A DNA stretch of 64,000 nt from Phytobacter palmae (GCA_900112785.1 FONB01000001.1:526033-590032); one strand, 5' to 3'. Shown: positions 18,645-28,985, numbered from the stretch's first letter. The notes: a model not told the origin generated them from the sequence alone. Numbers and translations are program-made.

Positions 18645-18680
18645 CCTCACCCTGGCCCTCTCCCACCGGGAGAGAGAGCA
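18645..18680. repeat. GGGAGAGGG-type repeat after hrpB
   Basis: CCCTCACCCTGGCCCTCTCC followed by ACCGGGAGAGAGAG; the inner stem is CTCTCCC/GGGAGAG (18658-18664, 18668-18674). Same family as 1209-1246. It lies in the 181-bp gap between hrpB and mrcB, which are co-directional. Confidence 0.7.
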
Positions 18681-18802
18681 GACACTAAAGATTTTCTCGT
18701 TGAGAACATCTTGCTGTTGGTTTTTGAGAGATTTCTTCTTCTGCCTGGAGGCGGAAGAACTGAGAATCAGGCCCTTGCGCCTGAATGTTGCGGAGAGAGA
18801 GC

Positions 18803-21340
18803 ATGGCGGGGAATGACCGCGAGCCAATTGGACGTAAGAGCAGACCTTCACGTCCGGCAAAAGAGAAAGTAAGTCGTCGTCGAGTCAGAGAAGAGGAATA
18901 CGACGATTACGAAGATGATGATGGCGATGAGCAGGACTCAACGCCACGCAAAGGGAAAGGTAAAGGCGGTAAACCTCGCGGTAAGCGCCGTTGGTTCTGG
19001 TTGCTGTTGAAAATTTGTATCGTGGGTGCGGTGCTGCTGGCTATTTATGGCGTGTACCTGGATCAGAAGATCCGTAGCCGTATCGATGGCAAAGTGTGGC
19101 AACTGCCGGCGGCCGTGTATGGCCGTATGGTCAACCTTGAACCGGACATGCCCATCAGCAAAAACGAGATGGTTAAACTGCTGGAAGCCACGCAGTACCG
19201 TCAGGTGACGAAGATGACGCGTCCTGGCGAGTTTACCGTGCAGGCGAAAAGCATTGAGATGATCCGCCGTCCATTTGACTTCCCTGACAGTAAAGAGGGG
19301 CAGGTCCGCGCACGTCTGACGTTTGATGGCGACCGACTCGATAGCATAGAGAACATGGACAGCAATCGTCAGTTCGGTTTCTTCCGTCTCGATCCGCGTT
19401 TGATAACCATGCTTTCGTCACCTAATGGCGAACAGCGTCTGTTTGTACCGCGCAGTGGCTTCCCGGATCTGCTGGTGGATACGCTGCTGGCGACCGAAGA
19501 CCGCCATTTCTACGAGCATGACGGTATCAGCTTCTACTCGATTGGTCGTGCGGTGCTGGCAAACCTCACTGCCGGACGCACGGTGCAGGGGGCGAGTACA
19601 CTGACCCAGCAACTGGTGAAAAACCTGTTCCTGAGCAGCGAGCGCTCCTACTGGCGTAAGGCTAACGAAGCCTATATGGCGTTGATTGTCGATGCCCGTT
19701 ACAGCAAGGATCGTATCCTTGAACTGTACATGAACGAAGTTTACCTCGGGCAGAGCGGCGATAATGAAATCCGTGGTTTCCCGCTGGCAAGCCTTTACTA
19801 CTTTGGCCGTCCGGTGGAAGAGTTGAGTCTTGATCAGCAGGCTATGTTGGTCGGAATGGTGAAAGGGGCCTCAATCTACAACCCGTGGCGTAACCCTAAA
19901 CTGGCCCTGGAGCGACGTAACCTTGTCCTGCGCCTGATGCAAGAACAGAAGGTGATTGACCAGGAGTTGTACGACATGCTCAGCGCCCGTCCGCTCGGCG
20001 TACAACCGCGCGGTGGCGTGATTTCACCGCAGCCTGCGTTTATGCAGATGGTTCGCCAGGAGCTACAGGCTAAACTCGGCGATGATAAAGTGAAGGACTT
20101 GTCGGGCGTGAAGATTTTCACCACCTTTGATTCTGTTGCGCAGGACGCGGCAGAAAAAGCGGCGGTGGAGGGCATTCCTGCCTTGATCAAGCAGCGTAAA
20201 CTGGACGATCTGGAAACCGCGATGGTGGTTGTGGATCGCTTCAGTGGCGAGGTGCGTGCGATGGTGGGTGGGGCAACGCCGCAGTTTGCAGGCTATAACC
20301 GTGCAATGCAGGCGCGCCGCTCTATCGGCTCGCTGGCAAAACCGGCGACCTACCTGACAGCATTAAGCCAGCCGGATAAATTCCGTCTGAACACCTCTAT
20401 TGCCGATGCGCCGATTTCACTACGTCTGTCGAATGGTCAGACCTGGGCACCGCAGAACGATGATCATCGCTTTAGCGGCCAGGTGATGCTGGTGGATGCG
20501 TTAACGCGTTCCATGAACGTGCCGACGGTTAACCTCGGGATGGCGATGGGCCTGCCTGCGGTGACCGATACCTGGTTGAAATTAGGCGCGCCTAAAGATC
20601 AGTTGACGGCTAACCCATCTATGCTGCTGGGGGCGCTTAACCTGACGCCGATAGAAGTGGCGCAAGCCTTCCAGACCATCGCCAGCGGTGGTAACCGTGC
20701 AACGTTGTCTGCACTGCGTTCAGTTATTGCAGAAGATGGCACGGTGCTCTACCAGAGTTACCCGCAGTCTGAGCGCGCGGTGCCCGCGCAGGCGGCCTAC
20801 CTGACGCTGTGGACCATGCAGCAGGTTGTCCAGCGTGGTACGGGCCGTCAGCTCGGTGCGAAATATCCGGGGCTGCATCTGGCTGGGAAAACCGGTACCA
20901 CCAACAATAACGTCGACACCTGGTTTGCCGGTATTGACGGGCGTGAAGTGACTATTACCTGGGTTGGGCGTGATAATAACCAGCCGACGAAGCTGTACGG
21001 TGCGAGCGGGGCGATGGCTATCTATCAGCGCTACCTGGCAAACCAGTCGCCGATTCCGTTGGATCTGACGCCGCCGGAAGATATCACTACCATGAGCGTG
21101 GATGATATGGGTAACTTCGTTTGTGGCGGCGGTGGTACGCGTTCACTGCCGGTCTGGACGACCAGTCCGGAAACGCTGTGCCAGCAAAACCCGATGATGC
21201 AGCAACCGCAGCCGGGTAATCCGTTCGATCAGTCAACCCCGCCGCCGCAACAGCAGCAGCCTCAACAACAGCCACCGCAACAGCAAGAGAAGAGCGATGG
21301 TGTCGCAGGCTGGATTAAAGATATGTTCGGCAGTAACTAA
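18803..21340 (+). CDS. mrcB: Penicillin-binding protein 1B
   Basis: Bifunctional class A PBP that polymerises and crosslinks peptidoglycan. The 845-residue protein has a charged cytosolic tail (residues 1-62), one membrane segment (about 63-87), the UB2H domain that binds LpoB, the GT51 transglycosylase with [10 protein letters not shown] and TLTQQLVKN, and the transpeptidase with the nucleophile Ser in SLAKP, then SMN and KTGT. The C-terminus is Gln/Pro-rich. Start ATG follows GGAGAGAGAGC. Codon 47 is ACG, whereas E. coli has Met46 at the equivalent place, the start of the shorter gamma form, so the short form is probably not made here. Confidence 0.97.
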   Translation: MAGNDREPIGRKSRPSRPAKEKVSRRRVREEEYDDYEDDDGDEQDSTPRKGKGKGGKPRGKRRWFWLLLKICIVGAVLLAIYGVYLDQKIRSRIDGKVWQLPAAVYGRMVNLEPDMPISKNEMVKLLEATQYRQVTKMTRPGEFTVQAKSIEMIRRPFDFPDSKEGQVRARLTFDGDRLDSIENMDSNRQFGFFRLDPRLITMLSSPNGEQRLFVPRSGFPDLLVDTLLATEDRHFYEHDGISFYSIGRAVLANLTAGRTVQGASTLTQQLVKNLFLSSERSYWRKANEAYMALIVDARYSKDRILELYMNEVYLGQSGDNEIRGFPLASLYYFGRPVEELSLDQQAMLVGMVKGASIYNPWRNPKLALERRNLVLRLMQEQKVIDQELYDMLSARPLGVQPRGGVISPQPAFMQMVRQELQAKLGDDKVKDLSGVKIFTTFDSVAQDAAEKAAVEGIPALIKQRKLDDLETAMVVVDRFSGEVRAMVGGATPQFAGYNRAMQARRSIGSLAKPATYLTALSQPDKFRLNTSIADAPISLRLSNGQTWAPQNDDHRFSGQVMLVDALTRSMNVPTVNLGMAMGLPAVTDTWLKLGAPKDQLTANPSMLLGALNLTPIEVAQAFQTIASGGNRATLSALRSVIAEDGTVLYQSYPQSERAVPAQAAYLTLWTMQQVVQRGTGRQLGAKYPGLHLAGKTGTTNNNVDTWFAGIDGREVTITWVGRDNNQPTKLYGASGAMAIYQRYLANQSPIPLDLTPPEDITTMSVDDMGNFVCGGGGTRSLPVWTTSPETLCQQNPMMQQPQPGNPFDQSTPPPQQQQPQQQPPQQQEKSDGVAGWIKDMFGSN

Positions 21341-21348
21341 CTCTCAAA

Positions 21349-21376
21349 CCCCCGGTCACCCGACCGGGGGTTTTTT
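21349..21376 (+). terminator. Terminator of mrcB
   Basis: Perfect 9-bp stem CCCCCGGTC/GACCGGGGG with loop ACCC and six T after it, 8 bp downstream of the mrcB stop. A textbook intrinsic terminator that separates mrcB from the fhu operon. Confidence 0.93.
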
Positions 21377-21537
21377 CATTTTGGCTAGCCTCAAACATCC
21401 CTCTAACGTCGTTTTAAATCCTTTTTAATGCCTTATTAACGCCTTACTTTTTACCTGGTTGTTTATTAATCCCTCACACTGCACAGGGCCGCTTAGCGCT
21501 TGCTATGCGGTCAACGCTTCGCATATTATGCTGCCGT

Positions 21538-21570
21538 CATAATAATAATTATCGTTTACGTTATCATTCA
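21538..21570 (+). promoter_or_regulatory. Fur-box region upstream of fhuA
   Basis: The stretch ATAATAATAATTATCGTTTA and the following ACGTTATCATT carry overlapping NATAATNAT-type units like the Fur consensus (GATAATGATAATCATTATC). It lies 22-54 bp before the fhuA start. Fur with iron would repress the whole fhuACDB operon, as in E. coli. Confidence 0.7.
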
Positions 21571-21591
21571 CTCATTGTCAGAGAATAAACA

Positions 21592-23859
21592 ATGGCGCGT
21601 CAAAAAACTGCTCAGCCAGTCAACACCTCGCTGCGTAAACTCGCAGTAGTTGTAGCCACAGCGGTTAGCGGCATGTCTGTCTATGCACAGGCTGCAACGA
21701 CCCAACCCGAAGACACCGTTACCGTAACCTCCAGTAGTACGGCTCCACAGGAAAATGCATGGGGCCCGGCGGCGACGATTGCCGCGCGCCACTCCGCGAC
21801 GGCTACCAAAACCGACACCCCAATTGAGAAGACCCCGCAGTCGATCTCGGTGGTAACCAGCGAAGAGATGGCCCTGCATCAGCCTAAGTCCGTGAAGGAA
21901 GCGCTGAGCTACACGCCGGGTGTTGCCGTTGGGACGCGTGGCGCATCCAACACCTATGACTATCTTGTTATCCGTGGGTTTGCGGCGGATGGTCAGAGCC
22001 AGAATAACTACCTCGACGGTATGAAGATGCAGGGCAACTTCTACAACGACGCGGTGATTGATCCTTACATGCTTGAACGTGCTGAAATCCTGCGCGGCCC
22101 GGCTTCTGTGCTGTACGGTAAGAGCAGCCCGGGTGGGTTACTAAACATGGTCAGCAAGCGTCCAACCACCACGCCGCTGTATGAAGTCCAGTTCAAGATG
22201 GGCACCGATAACCTGTACCAGACAGGTTTTGATTTCAGCGATGCGCTGGATGATAACGGCGTTTATTCTTATCGTTTGACCGGTCTGGCGCGCTCCGCTA
22301 ACGCCCAGCAGGAAGGGGCAAAAGAGCAGCGCTACACCATTGCGCCGTCTTTCAGCTGGCGTCCTGATGACAAAACGAACTTCACATTCCTCTCTTATTT
22401 CCAGAACGAACCGGATACCGGTTACTACGGCTGGTTACCGAAAGAGGGAACCGTTCAGCCGCTGCCAAATGGCTCTCGCCTGCCGACCGACTTCAACGAA
22501 GGCGCGAAGAACAACACCTATTCCCGTAATGAGAAAATGGTGGGCTACAGCTTCGAACATGGCTTTAACGATACCTTCACTCTGCGCCAGAACCTGCGTT
22601 TTGCTGAGAATAAAACCGCTCAGAACAGCGTATATGGCTACGGTATGTGTTCTGATCCGATATATCCCACAGAGCCAGATGCGCTTAAGACACACCCTTG
22701 TGCGAAAATCCCACAGTCTGAATGGGGGCACACGCTGACGCGTCAGTACGTGATTGACAGCGAAAAACTGCAGACCTTCACTGTCGATACCCAATTGCAG
22801 AGCAAATTTGCAACCGGTGCTATTGATCATACCCTGCTGACGGGGGTCGATTTTATGCGCATGCGCAACGATATTGACTCTTATTTTGGCTACGCCGGTT
22901 CTGTCACTCCGTCTGATATCTACAATCTTGACCGGAGCGATTTTGACTTCGGTGCACATGACGGTCCATCCGGCCCTTACCGCGTGCTGGTTAAACAGAA
23001 ACAGACCGGTGTGTATGCGCAGGACCAGGCGCAGTGGGATAAAGTACTGGTCACACTCGGTGGTCGTTACGACTGGGCGAAGCAGGATTCCCTGAACCGT
23101 GACTATGGCACTCATCCCGAGCGCGACGATAATCAATTCACCTGGCGCGGCGGTGTTAACTACCTGTTCGACAATGGGGTAACGCCATACTTTAGCTATA
23201 GCGAATCCTTCGAACCGGCATCAACAACGGGTGCTGACGGTGCTATTTTTGCTCCGTCTAAAGGTAAGCAGTACGAAGCGGGTGTGAAATATGTGCCGAA
23301 AGATCGTCCGATTGTCCTGACCGGTGCGCTATACCAACTGACCAAAACCAACAACCTGATGCCCGATCCGACTCCGGGTTCAAGCTGGTCCATTCAAGGC
23401 GGTGAAATCCGCGCTCGTGGCGTTGAAGTTGAAGCAAAAGCCGCCTTGTCTGCCAGCATCAACGTGGTCGGTTCATATACCTACACCGATGCTGAGTACA
23501 CCACCGATACCAAGTACAAAGGCAACACTCCTGTCCAGGTGCCAAAACACATGGCATCACTGTGGGGTGACTACACCCTCTTTGATGGCGCGCTCTCTGG
23601 GCTGACGCTGGGTACCGGCGCTCGCTTCACTGGTTCCAGCCAGGGCGACCCGGCGAATACCTTCAAAGTAGGAAGCTACACGTTAGTTGACGCGCTGGTG
23701 CGTTACGATCTGGCGCGCGTGGGTATGGCGGGCTCCAGTGTGGCGTTACACGTGAACAACCTGTTCGATCGCGAGTACGTCGCAAGTTGCTTTAATACCT
23801 ATGGTTGCTTCTGGGGGGCTGAGCGTCAGGTGGTGGCGACAGCAACCTTCCGCTTCTAA
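21592..23859 (+). CDS. fhuA: Ferrichrome outer-membrane receptor FhuA
   Basis: TonB-dependent receptor for ferrichrome siderophores; in E. coli also the entry for phages T1, T5, phi80, colicin M and microcin J25. The 755-residue protein has a signal peptide (cleavage after AQA), a TonB box DTVTVTSS, a plug domain with EILRGPASVLYGKSSPGG, and a 22-strand barrel ending in TFRF. The plug and most of the barrel are close to E. coli, but the extracellular loop near residues 360-385 (between the paired Cys of GMCSDP and HPCAK) differs in sequence and length. First gene of fhuACDB. Confidence 0.96.
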   Translation: MARQKTAQPVNTSLRKLAVVVATAVSGMSVYAQAATTQPEDTVTVTSSSTAPQENAWGPAATIAARHSATATKTDTPIEKTPQSISVVTSEEMALHQPKSVKEALSYTPGVAVGTRGASNTYDYLVIRGFAADGQSQNNYLDGMKMQGNFYNDAVIDPYMLERAEILRGPASVLYGKSSPGGLLNMVSKRPTTTPLYEVQFKMGTDNLYQTGFDFSDALDDNGVYSYRLTGLARSANAQQEGAKEQRYTIAPSFSWRPDDKTNFTFLSYFQNEPDTGYYGWLPKEGTVQPLPNGSRLPTDFNEGAKNNTYSRNEKMVGYSFEHGFNDTFTLRQNLRFAENKTAQNSVYGYGMCSDPIYPTEPDALKTHPCAKIPQSEWGHTLTRQYVIDSEKLQTFTVDTQLQSKFATGAIDHTLLTGVDFMRMRNDIDSYFGYAGSVTPSDIYNLDRSDFDFGAHDGPSGPYRVLVKQKQTGVYAQDQAQWDKVLVTLGGRYDWAKQDSLNRDYGTHPERDDNQFTWRGGVNYLFDNGVTPYFSYSESFEPASTTGADGAIFAPSKGKQYEAGVKYVPKDRPIVLTGALYQLTKTNNLMPDPTPGSSWSIQGGEIRARGVEVEAKAALSASINVVGSYTYTDAEYTTDTKYKGNTPVQVPKHMASLWGDYTLFDGALSGLTLGTGARFTGSSQGDPANTFKVGSYTLVDALVRYDLARVGMAGSSVALHVNNLFDREYVASCFNTYGCFWGAERQVVATATFRF

Positions 23860-23868
23860 TCTCTTTTC

Positions 23869-23892
23869 GGGCACGGTTCGCCGTGCCCTTTT
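23869..23892 (+). terminator. Hairpin between fhuA and fhuC
   Basis: Perfect 8-bp stem GGGCACGG/CCGTGCCC with loop TTCG and four T. It lies 10 bp after the fhuA stop. Partial termination here would give more receptor than transporter. Confidence 0.75.
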
Positions 23893-23906
23893 AAAAGTTG
23901 GCACTC

Positions 23907-24704
23907 ATGCAGGAAAACAACACACTTCCCGATACCACGTTTCAACTCACCGACGTCACGTTCAGTGTGCCTGGCCGCACGCTGCTGCATCCCCTTTCTC
24001 TGACCTTTCCGGTTGGCAAAGTTACTGGCCTTATCGGACATAACGGTTCTGGTAAATCCACATTGCTGAAAATGCTGGGGCGTCATCAGCTGCCTTCGCA
24101 GGGTGATGTTCTGCTGGACGGACAGCCGCTGGCGAGCTGGAGCAGTAAATCCTTTGCCCGCAAGGTGGCTTATTTGCCGCAGCAGTTGCCGCAGGCGGAA
24201 GGGATGACGGTACGTGAACTGGTGGCGATTGGCCGGTATCCGTGGCATGGCGCATTGGGCCGTTTTGGTGTGGCTGACAAAGAGAAAGTGGAAGAGGCCA
24301 TAACGCTGGTTGGACTCAAACCGCTGGCGCATCGCCTGGTTGATAGTCTGTCCGGCGGCGAGCGTCAGCGTGCATGGATTGCCATGCTGGTGGCGCAGGA
24401 TAGCCGTTGCCTGCTGCTTGATGAACCAACCTCCGCACTGGATATCGCTCATCAGGTGGATGTGCTGGCGCTGGTGCACCGTTTGAGCCAGCAGCGTGGG
24501 CTGACGGTGATTGCGGTGTTACACGATATCAATATGGCGGCGCGCTATTGCGATTATCTGGTTGCCTTGCGCGGCGGTGAAATGATTGCGCAGGGGACAC
24601 CGGAGACACTCATGCGTGCGGATACACTGGAACACATTTACGGGATCCCGATGGGGATTCTTCCTCACCCTTCAGGTGCAGCCCCGGTGAGCTTTGTCTA
24701 TTGA
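23907..24704 (+). CDS. fhuC: Ferric hydroxamate import ATP-binding protein
   Basis: ATPase of the inner-membrane importer for Fe(III)-hydroxamates. The 265-residue protein has Walker A GHNGSGKST near residue 45, signature LSGGERQR, Walker B CLLLDEPTSALD and switch His in VLHDI. The ATG was chosen over a TTG three codons upstream because it gives the E. coli length. The stop overlaps the fhuD start (TGATG). Confidence 0.97.
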   Translation: MQENNTLPDTTFQLTDVTFSVPGRTLLHPLSLTFPVGKVTGLIGHNGSGKSTLLKMLGRHQLPSQGDVLLDGQPLASWSSKSFARKVAYLPQQLPQAEGMTVRELVAIGRYPWHGALGRFGVADKEKVEEAITLVGLKPLAHRLVDSLSGGERQRAWIAMLVAQDSRCLLLDEPTSALDIAHQVDVLALVHRLSQQRGLTVIAVLHDINMAARYCDYLVALRGGEMIAQGTPETLMRADTLEHIYGIPMGILPHPSGAAPVSFVY

Positions 24705-25594
24705 TGGATGGCCTGAATCTGATTAGCCGGCGCCGTCTGTTGACGATGATGGCGCTTTCTCCACTGCTGTGGCAGATGCGCAGCGCGCAGGCCGCAGAGA
24801 TCGACACCCGGCGCATTGTCGGGCTGGAGTGGCTGCCGGTCGAGTTACTGCTGGCGCTGGGGATTAGGCCTTACGGCATCGCCGATATTCCCAATTACAA
24901 CCTGTGGGTGAATGAGCCTGCGCTCCCTGCTGGGGTGATTGACGTTGGGCTACGCACGGAGCCTAATCTGGAACTGCTTACGCAGATGAAACCCTCTTTC
25001 CTTGTCTGGTCTGCCGGATATGGCCCCTCTGCCGACGTGCTGGCGAGAATCGCGCCGGGGCAGGGGTTCAGTTTTAGCGACGGTAAGAAGCCGCTGGCGA
25101 CGGCAAGAAAATCTCTTAATGAGATGGCGCGTCTGTTCCGGATGGAAGCGGCGGCGAAAGCGCATCTGGAACTGTTTGATAGCTTTATAGCCGAGAGAAA
25201 ACCGCATTTCAGACAGCGCGGGGAACGCCCGTTGTTGATGATGACATTGCTCGATGCTCGCCACATGCTGGTCTTTACCCGCAACTGCCTGTTCCAGGAA
25301 GTCCTGGACGAATTTGGTATTCAAAACGCCTGGCAGGGGGAAACCACGTTCTGGGGAAGCACCGCCGTGGGGATTGATCGCCTGGCGATGTATAAAGATG
25401 TCGATGTTCTCTGTTTTGACCACGGTAATGATACTGAGATGCGTAAGCTGATGGCGACCCCGTTGTGGCAGGCAATGCCATTTGTGCGCTCTGGCCGATT
25501 CCAGCGCGTACCTGCCGTCTGGTTCTATGGCGCGACGCTCTCTGCCATGCACTTTGTGCGCGTCCTGGATGACGCACTCGGGGGCAAGGTATGA
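24704..25594 (+). CDS. fhuD: Periplasmic hydroxamate siderophore-binding protein
   Basis: Carries ferrichrome and related hydroxamates from FhuA to FhuB. The 296-residue protein begins with a twin-arginine type signal (SRRRLLTMMALSPLLW), in line with the reported Tat export of FhuD, then a class III binding fold of two lobes joined by a long helix. The family residues in VIDVGLRTEPNLELL and WQGETTFWGSTAVGID are present. Start overlaps the fhuC stop; the stop overlaps the fhuB start. Confidence 0.96.
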   Translation: MDGLNLISRRRLLTMMALSPLLWQMRSAQAAEIDTRRIVGLEWLPVELLLALGIRPYGIADIPNYNLWVNEPALPAGVIDVGLRTEPNLELLTQMKPSFLVWSAGYGPSADVLARIAPGQGFSFSDGKKPLATARKSLNEMARLFRMEAAAKAHLELFDSFIAERKPHFRQRGERPLLMMTLLDARHMLVFTRNCLFQEVLDEFGIQNAWQGETTFWGSTAVGIDRLAMYKDVDVLCFDHGNDTEMRKLMATPLWQAMPFVRSGRFQRVPAVWFYGATLSAMHFVRVLDDALGGKV

Positions 25595-27573
25595 GAAGGC
25601 CGTTTGCGTTACTGCCCGGCCTGCTACTGGCGGGGTTATTCATTGCTGGCGCCTGGCTAACCTGGTTGAATTTTAATGCCGCACTTCCCCGCGCACAGTG
25701 GGGACAGGCGCTCTTTACGCCCAGCGTTGATGTGATTGAGCAGATGCTGTTCCACTACAGCCTGCTGCCAAGACTGGTGATTTCGCTGTTAGTCGGGGCT
25801 GGTCTGGGGCTGGTGGGCGTCCTGTTCCAGCAGGTGTTACGTAACCCGCTGGCAGAGCCTACAACACTCGGTGTTTCTACCGGCGCGCAACTGGGCATTA
25901 CGGTTACTACGCTATGGGCGCTGCCAGGCGCGTTGACGACACAGTTTGCCGCCCTGGCCGGAGCCTGCGTGGTTGGGGCGCTGGTCTTCGGCGTTGCCTG
26001 GGGTAAACGGCTTTCTCCGGTAACGCTCATTCTGGCGGGGCTGGTGGTGAGCCTCTACTGCGGAGCGGTGAATCAGCTGTTGGTAATTTTCCACCACGAT
26101 GCGCTGCAAAGCATGTTCCTGTGGAGCACCGGTACGCTCACTCAGACTGACTGGCGCGGCGTGCAGCACCTCTGGCCGCAGTTGATCGGCGGCGTGGTGC
26201 TCACCTTGTTGTTGCTACGACCATTAACGCTGATGGGGCTGGATGATGGCGTTGCCCGCAACCTGGGCCTCGCGTTATCCCTGGTTCGTCTGGCTGCGCT
26301 TACGCTTGCGATCGTGCTCAGCGCATTGCTGGTGAATGCGGTCGGTATTATCGGTTTTATTGGACTGTTTGCCCCCCTGCTGGCGAGAATGCTCGGTGCG
26401 CGGCGACTGCTGGCGCGTCTGATGCTGGCGCCGCTGATTGGTGCCCTCATTCTTTGGCTATCTGACCAGCTTATCCAGTGGCTCGCCCGCGTATGGATGG
26501 AGGTCTCAACAGGATCTATGACTGCGCTGATTGGCGCGCCGCTGCTGCTGTGGCTGCTGCCGCGTTTACGCAGTATGAGTGCACCTTCAATGGATGTCGG
26601 GGACAATGTGCCTGCGGAGCGGCAAAACGTGCCATGGTTTGCGCTGGCAGGGCTGGTTGTGCTGCTGCTGGGCGTACTGGTGGCGCTTTCGTTCGGGCGT
26701 GACGCGGAGGGCTGGCGCTGGATTAGCGGTACGATGCTCGACGAGCTGATGCAGTGGCGTTTGCCGCGGATTATCGCCGCGCTGACTGCCGGGATCATGC
26801 TGGCGGTGTCCGGGTGTATTATTCAGCGCCTGACGGGTAACCCAATGGCAAGCCCGGAAGTGCTTGGAATAAGTTCCGGAGCGGCTTTCGGTGTTGTGGT
26901 TATGCTGTTCTTCGTGCCGGGGAATGCGTTTGGCTGGCTGATGCCAGCCGGAAGTCTCGGCGCGGCCATTACGCTGCTTATCATTCTGATTGCCGCCGGT
27001 CGCGGCGGTTTTTCGCCACACCGTATGCTACTGGCCGGGATGGCGCTCAGTACCGCGTTCACCATGCTGCTTATGATGTTGCAGGCAAGTGGCGATCCGC
27101 GCATGGCGAAGATCCTGACGTGGATTTCCGGCTCGACCTATCACGCGACCTTTGAGCAGGTGATACTTACGGGGCTGATGATGATCGTGCTCCTGGCGCT
27201 GGTGCCGCTATGTCGTCGCTGGTTGACGGTATTGCCGCTGGGCGGTGATACGGCGCGTTCGGTGGGGATGGCGTTGACCACATCGCGTATTGGGCTATTG
27301 TTGCTGGCGGCGGCGTTAACGGCAACCGCAACGATGACCATTGGGCCGCTGAGTTTTATCGGTCTAATGGCACCGCATATTGCGCGTATGATGGGTTTTC
27401 GCCGTACCATGCCGCATATCGTTATGTCCGCGCTGACTGGTGGGCTATTGCTGGTGTTTGCCGACTGGTGCGGGCGGATGATGATGTTTCCCTACCAGGT
27501 CCCTGCGGGTCTGCTGTCAACCTTTATTGGCGCGCCGTATTTTATCTATTTGTTGAGAAAGCAGAGTCGGTAA
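25591..27573 (+). CDS. fhuB: Ferric hydroxamate importer permease FhuB
   Basis: Inner-membrane permease of the FhuBCD importer. At 660 residues it is a fused duplication: two FecCD-type halves of about 10 membrane segments each, both with the conserved pattern GNPLAEPTTLGVSTGA (first half) and GNPMASPEVLGISSGA (second half). The fused form is characteristic of FhuB, so the gene name is secure. The coding region is very rich in CTG and GCG. The start overlaps the end of fhuD by four bases (ATGA). Confidence 0.97.
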   Translation: MRRPFALLPGLLLAGLFIAGAWLTWLNFNAALPRAQWGQALFTPSVDVIEQMLFHYSLLPRLVISLLVGAGLGLVGVLFQQVLRNPLAEPTTLGVSTGAQLGITVTTLWALPGALTTQFAALAGACVVGALVFGVAWGKRLSPVTLILAGLVVSLYCGAVNQLLVIFHHDALQSMFLWSTGTLTQTDWRGVQHLWPQLIGGVVLTLLLLRPLTLMGLDDGVARNLGLALSLVRLAALTLAIVLSALLVNAVGIIGFIGLFAPLLARMLGARRLLARLMLAPLIGALILWLSDQLIQWLARVWMEVSTGSMTALIGAPLLLWLLPRLRSMSAPSMDVGDNVPAERQNVPWFALAGLVVLLLGVLVALSFGRDAEGWRWISGTMLDELMQWRLPRIIAALTAGIMLAVSGCIIQRLTGNPMASPEVLGISSGAAFGVVVMLFFVPGNAFGWLMPAGSLGAAITLLIILIAAGRGGFSPHRMLLAGMALSTAFTMLLMMLQASGDPRMAKILTWISGSTYHATFEQVILTGLMMIVLLALVPLCRRWLTVLPLGGDTARSVGMALTTSRIGLLLLAAALTATATMTIGPLSFIGLMAPHIARMMGFRRTMPHIVMSALTGGLLLVFADWCGRMMMFPYQVPAGLLSTFIGAPYFIYLLRKQSR

Positions 27574-27603
27574 TCGGTGGATTACTGTTATGCGCCAGGA
27601 TTT

Positions 27604-27673
27604 GTAGCCCCGGTAAGCGTCGCGTTACCGGGGAATGTCCCGGATAACGACGCAAGCGCTTTACCCGGGCTAC
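27604..27673. repeat. BIME-like pair of REP palindromes between fhuB and hemL
   Basis: First stem CCCCGGTAA/TTACCGGGG (27608-27633) and a second CCCGGATAA-type stem (27639-27669) in tandem. Both are enclosed by the inverted repeat GTAGCCC (27604-27610)/GGGCTAC (27667-27673). It lies between convergent genes, where such elements often act as mRNA 3'-end protectors or terminators. Confidence 0.75.
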
Positions 27674-27704
27674 GATTTTTATAGCTGCACTGGCTCGTCA
27701 GCGA

Positions 27705-28985
27705 TTACAGCTTCGCAAACACGCGGCGTGCCGCATCAACCGTATTGCGGATATCCTCTTCACTGTGCGCGACGGACATAAAGCCTGCTTCAAAGGCTGA
27801 CGGCGCAAAATAGACACCCTCTTCAAGCATGAGGTGGAAGAAGCGTTTAAAGCGTTCAACATCGCAGGCGACCACATCCTGGTAGCAGGTGACTTCCGGC
27901 GCATCGGTAAAGAACAGACCGAACATCCCGCCGACGTGGTTGACCACCAGTGGAATACCCTGGCCGCGCGCCGCATCAATCAGGCCATCCGCCAGCAAGG
28001 CCGTCAGATCATTTAGCGTTTCATGCACGCCCACCTGTGACACTTCGGTCAGGCACGCGTAGCCCGCAGCCATGGCAATAGGGTTGCCGGAGAGTGTACC
28101 AGCCTGGTAGACCGGACCTGTCGGCGCCAGTGCTTCCATGACATCGCGACGACCGCCAAATGCGCCCACCGGCATTCCACCGCCGATAATTTTACCCAGG
28201 CAAGTCAGATCCGGCGTGACGTCATAGTAAGATTGCGCACCGGCCAGCGCGACGCGAAAGCCGGTCATCACTTCATCAATAATCAGCAACGCGCCGAATT
28301 CATCGCAGAGCGCGCGCAGACCCGGCAGGAAGCCCTCTTTCGGCGGTATGCAGTTCATATTACCCGCGACCGGCTCGACGATAATACAGGCGATGTCCTG
28401 CGGATATTGCTCGAAGGCTTCGCGGACGCTCGACAGATCGTTATAGGTGCAGGTCAGGGTGTGTCTGGCGAAATCCGCAGGTACACCCGGCGAGTTTGGC
28501 TGGCCCAGCGTTAGCGCGCCGGAGCCGGCTTTGACCAGCAGGCAATCTGCATGACCGTGGTAGCAGCCTTCAAATTTGATAATTTTGTCGCGACCGGTAA
28601 AACCGCGGGCGAGACGAATCGCACTCATGGTGGCTTCGGTACCCGAGTTCACCATACGCACCATATCCATGGTCGGTACCAGTTGAGTTACCAGTTCGGC
28701 CATTTTCACTTCCATCTCGGTCGGTGCGCCAAAGCTCAGGCCGCGCTGGGCGGCTTCAATCACCGCATTACGAATGGCCGGGTGGTTATGACCCAGTACC
28801 ATCGGACCCCAGGAACCGACGTAATCAATGTAAGCTTTGCCGTCGGCGTCGTAGAGGTAAGCGCCGTCAGCCCGTTCAATAAACAGCGGCGTGCCTCCTA
28901 CGCCGGTGAAGGCGCGTACCGGCGAGTTAACGCCGCCGGGGATAAGTTCGCGTGCGGCGCTGTAGAGGTTTTCTGACTTACTCAT
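27705..28985 (-). CDS. hemL: Glutamate-1-semialdehyde 2,1-aminomutase
   Basis: Converts glutamate-1-semialdehyde to 5-aminolevulinate at the start of haem synthesis by the C5 route. The 426-residue PLP enzyme has the Schiff-base Lys in [17 protein letters not shown] near residue 265, and [10 protein letters not shown] that binds the PLP ring. Its length equals E. coli HemL. It is convergent with fhuB, and its start lies 193 bp from divergent erpA, with clcA missing from between. Confidence 0.97.
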   Translation of the reverse strand: MSKSENLYSAARELIPGGVNSPVRAFTGVGGTPLFIERADGAYLYDADGKAYIDYVGSWGPMVLGHNHPAIRNAVIEAAQRGLSFGAPTEMEVKMAELVTQLVPTMDMVRMVNSGTEATMSAIRLARGFTGRDKIIKFEGCYHGHADCLLVKAGSGALTLGQPNSPGVPADFARHTLTCTYNDLSSVREAFEQYPQDIACIIVEPVAGNMNCIPPKEGFLPGLRALCDEFGALLIIDEVMTGFRVALAGAQSYYDVTPDLTCLGKIIGGGMPVGAFGGRRDVMEALAPTGPVYQAGTLSGNPIAMAAGYACLTEVSQVGVHETLNDLTALLADGLIDAARGQGIPLVVNHVGGMFGLFFTDAPEVTCYQDVVACDVERFKRFFHLMLEEGVYFAPSAFEAGFMSVAHSEEDIRNTVDAARRVFAKL

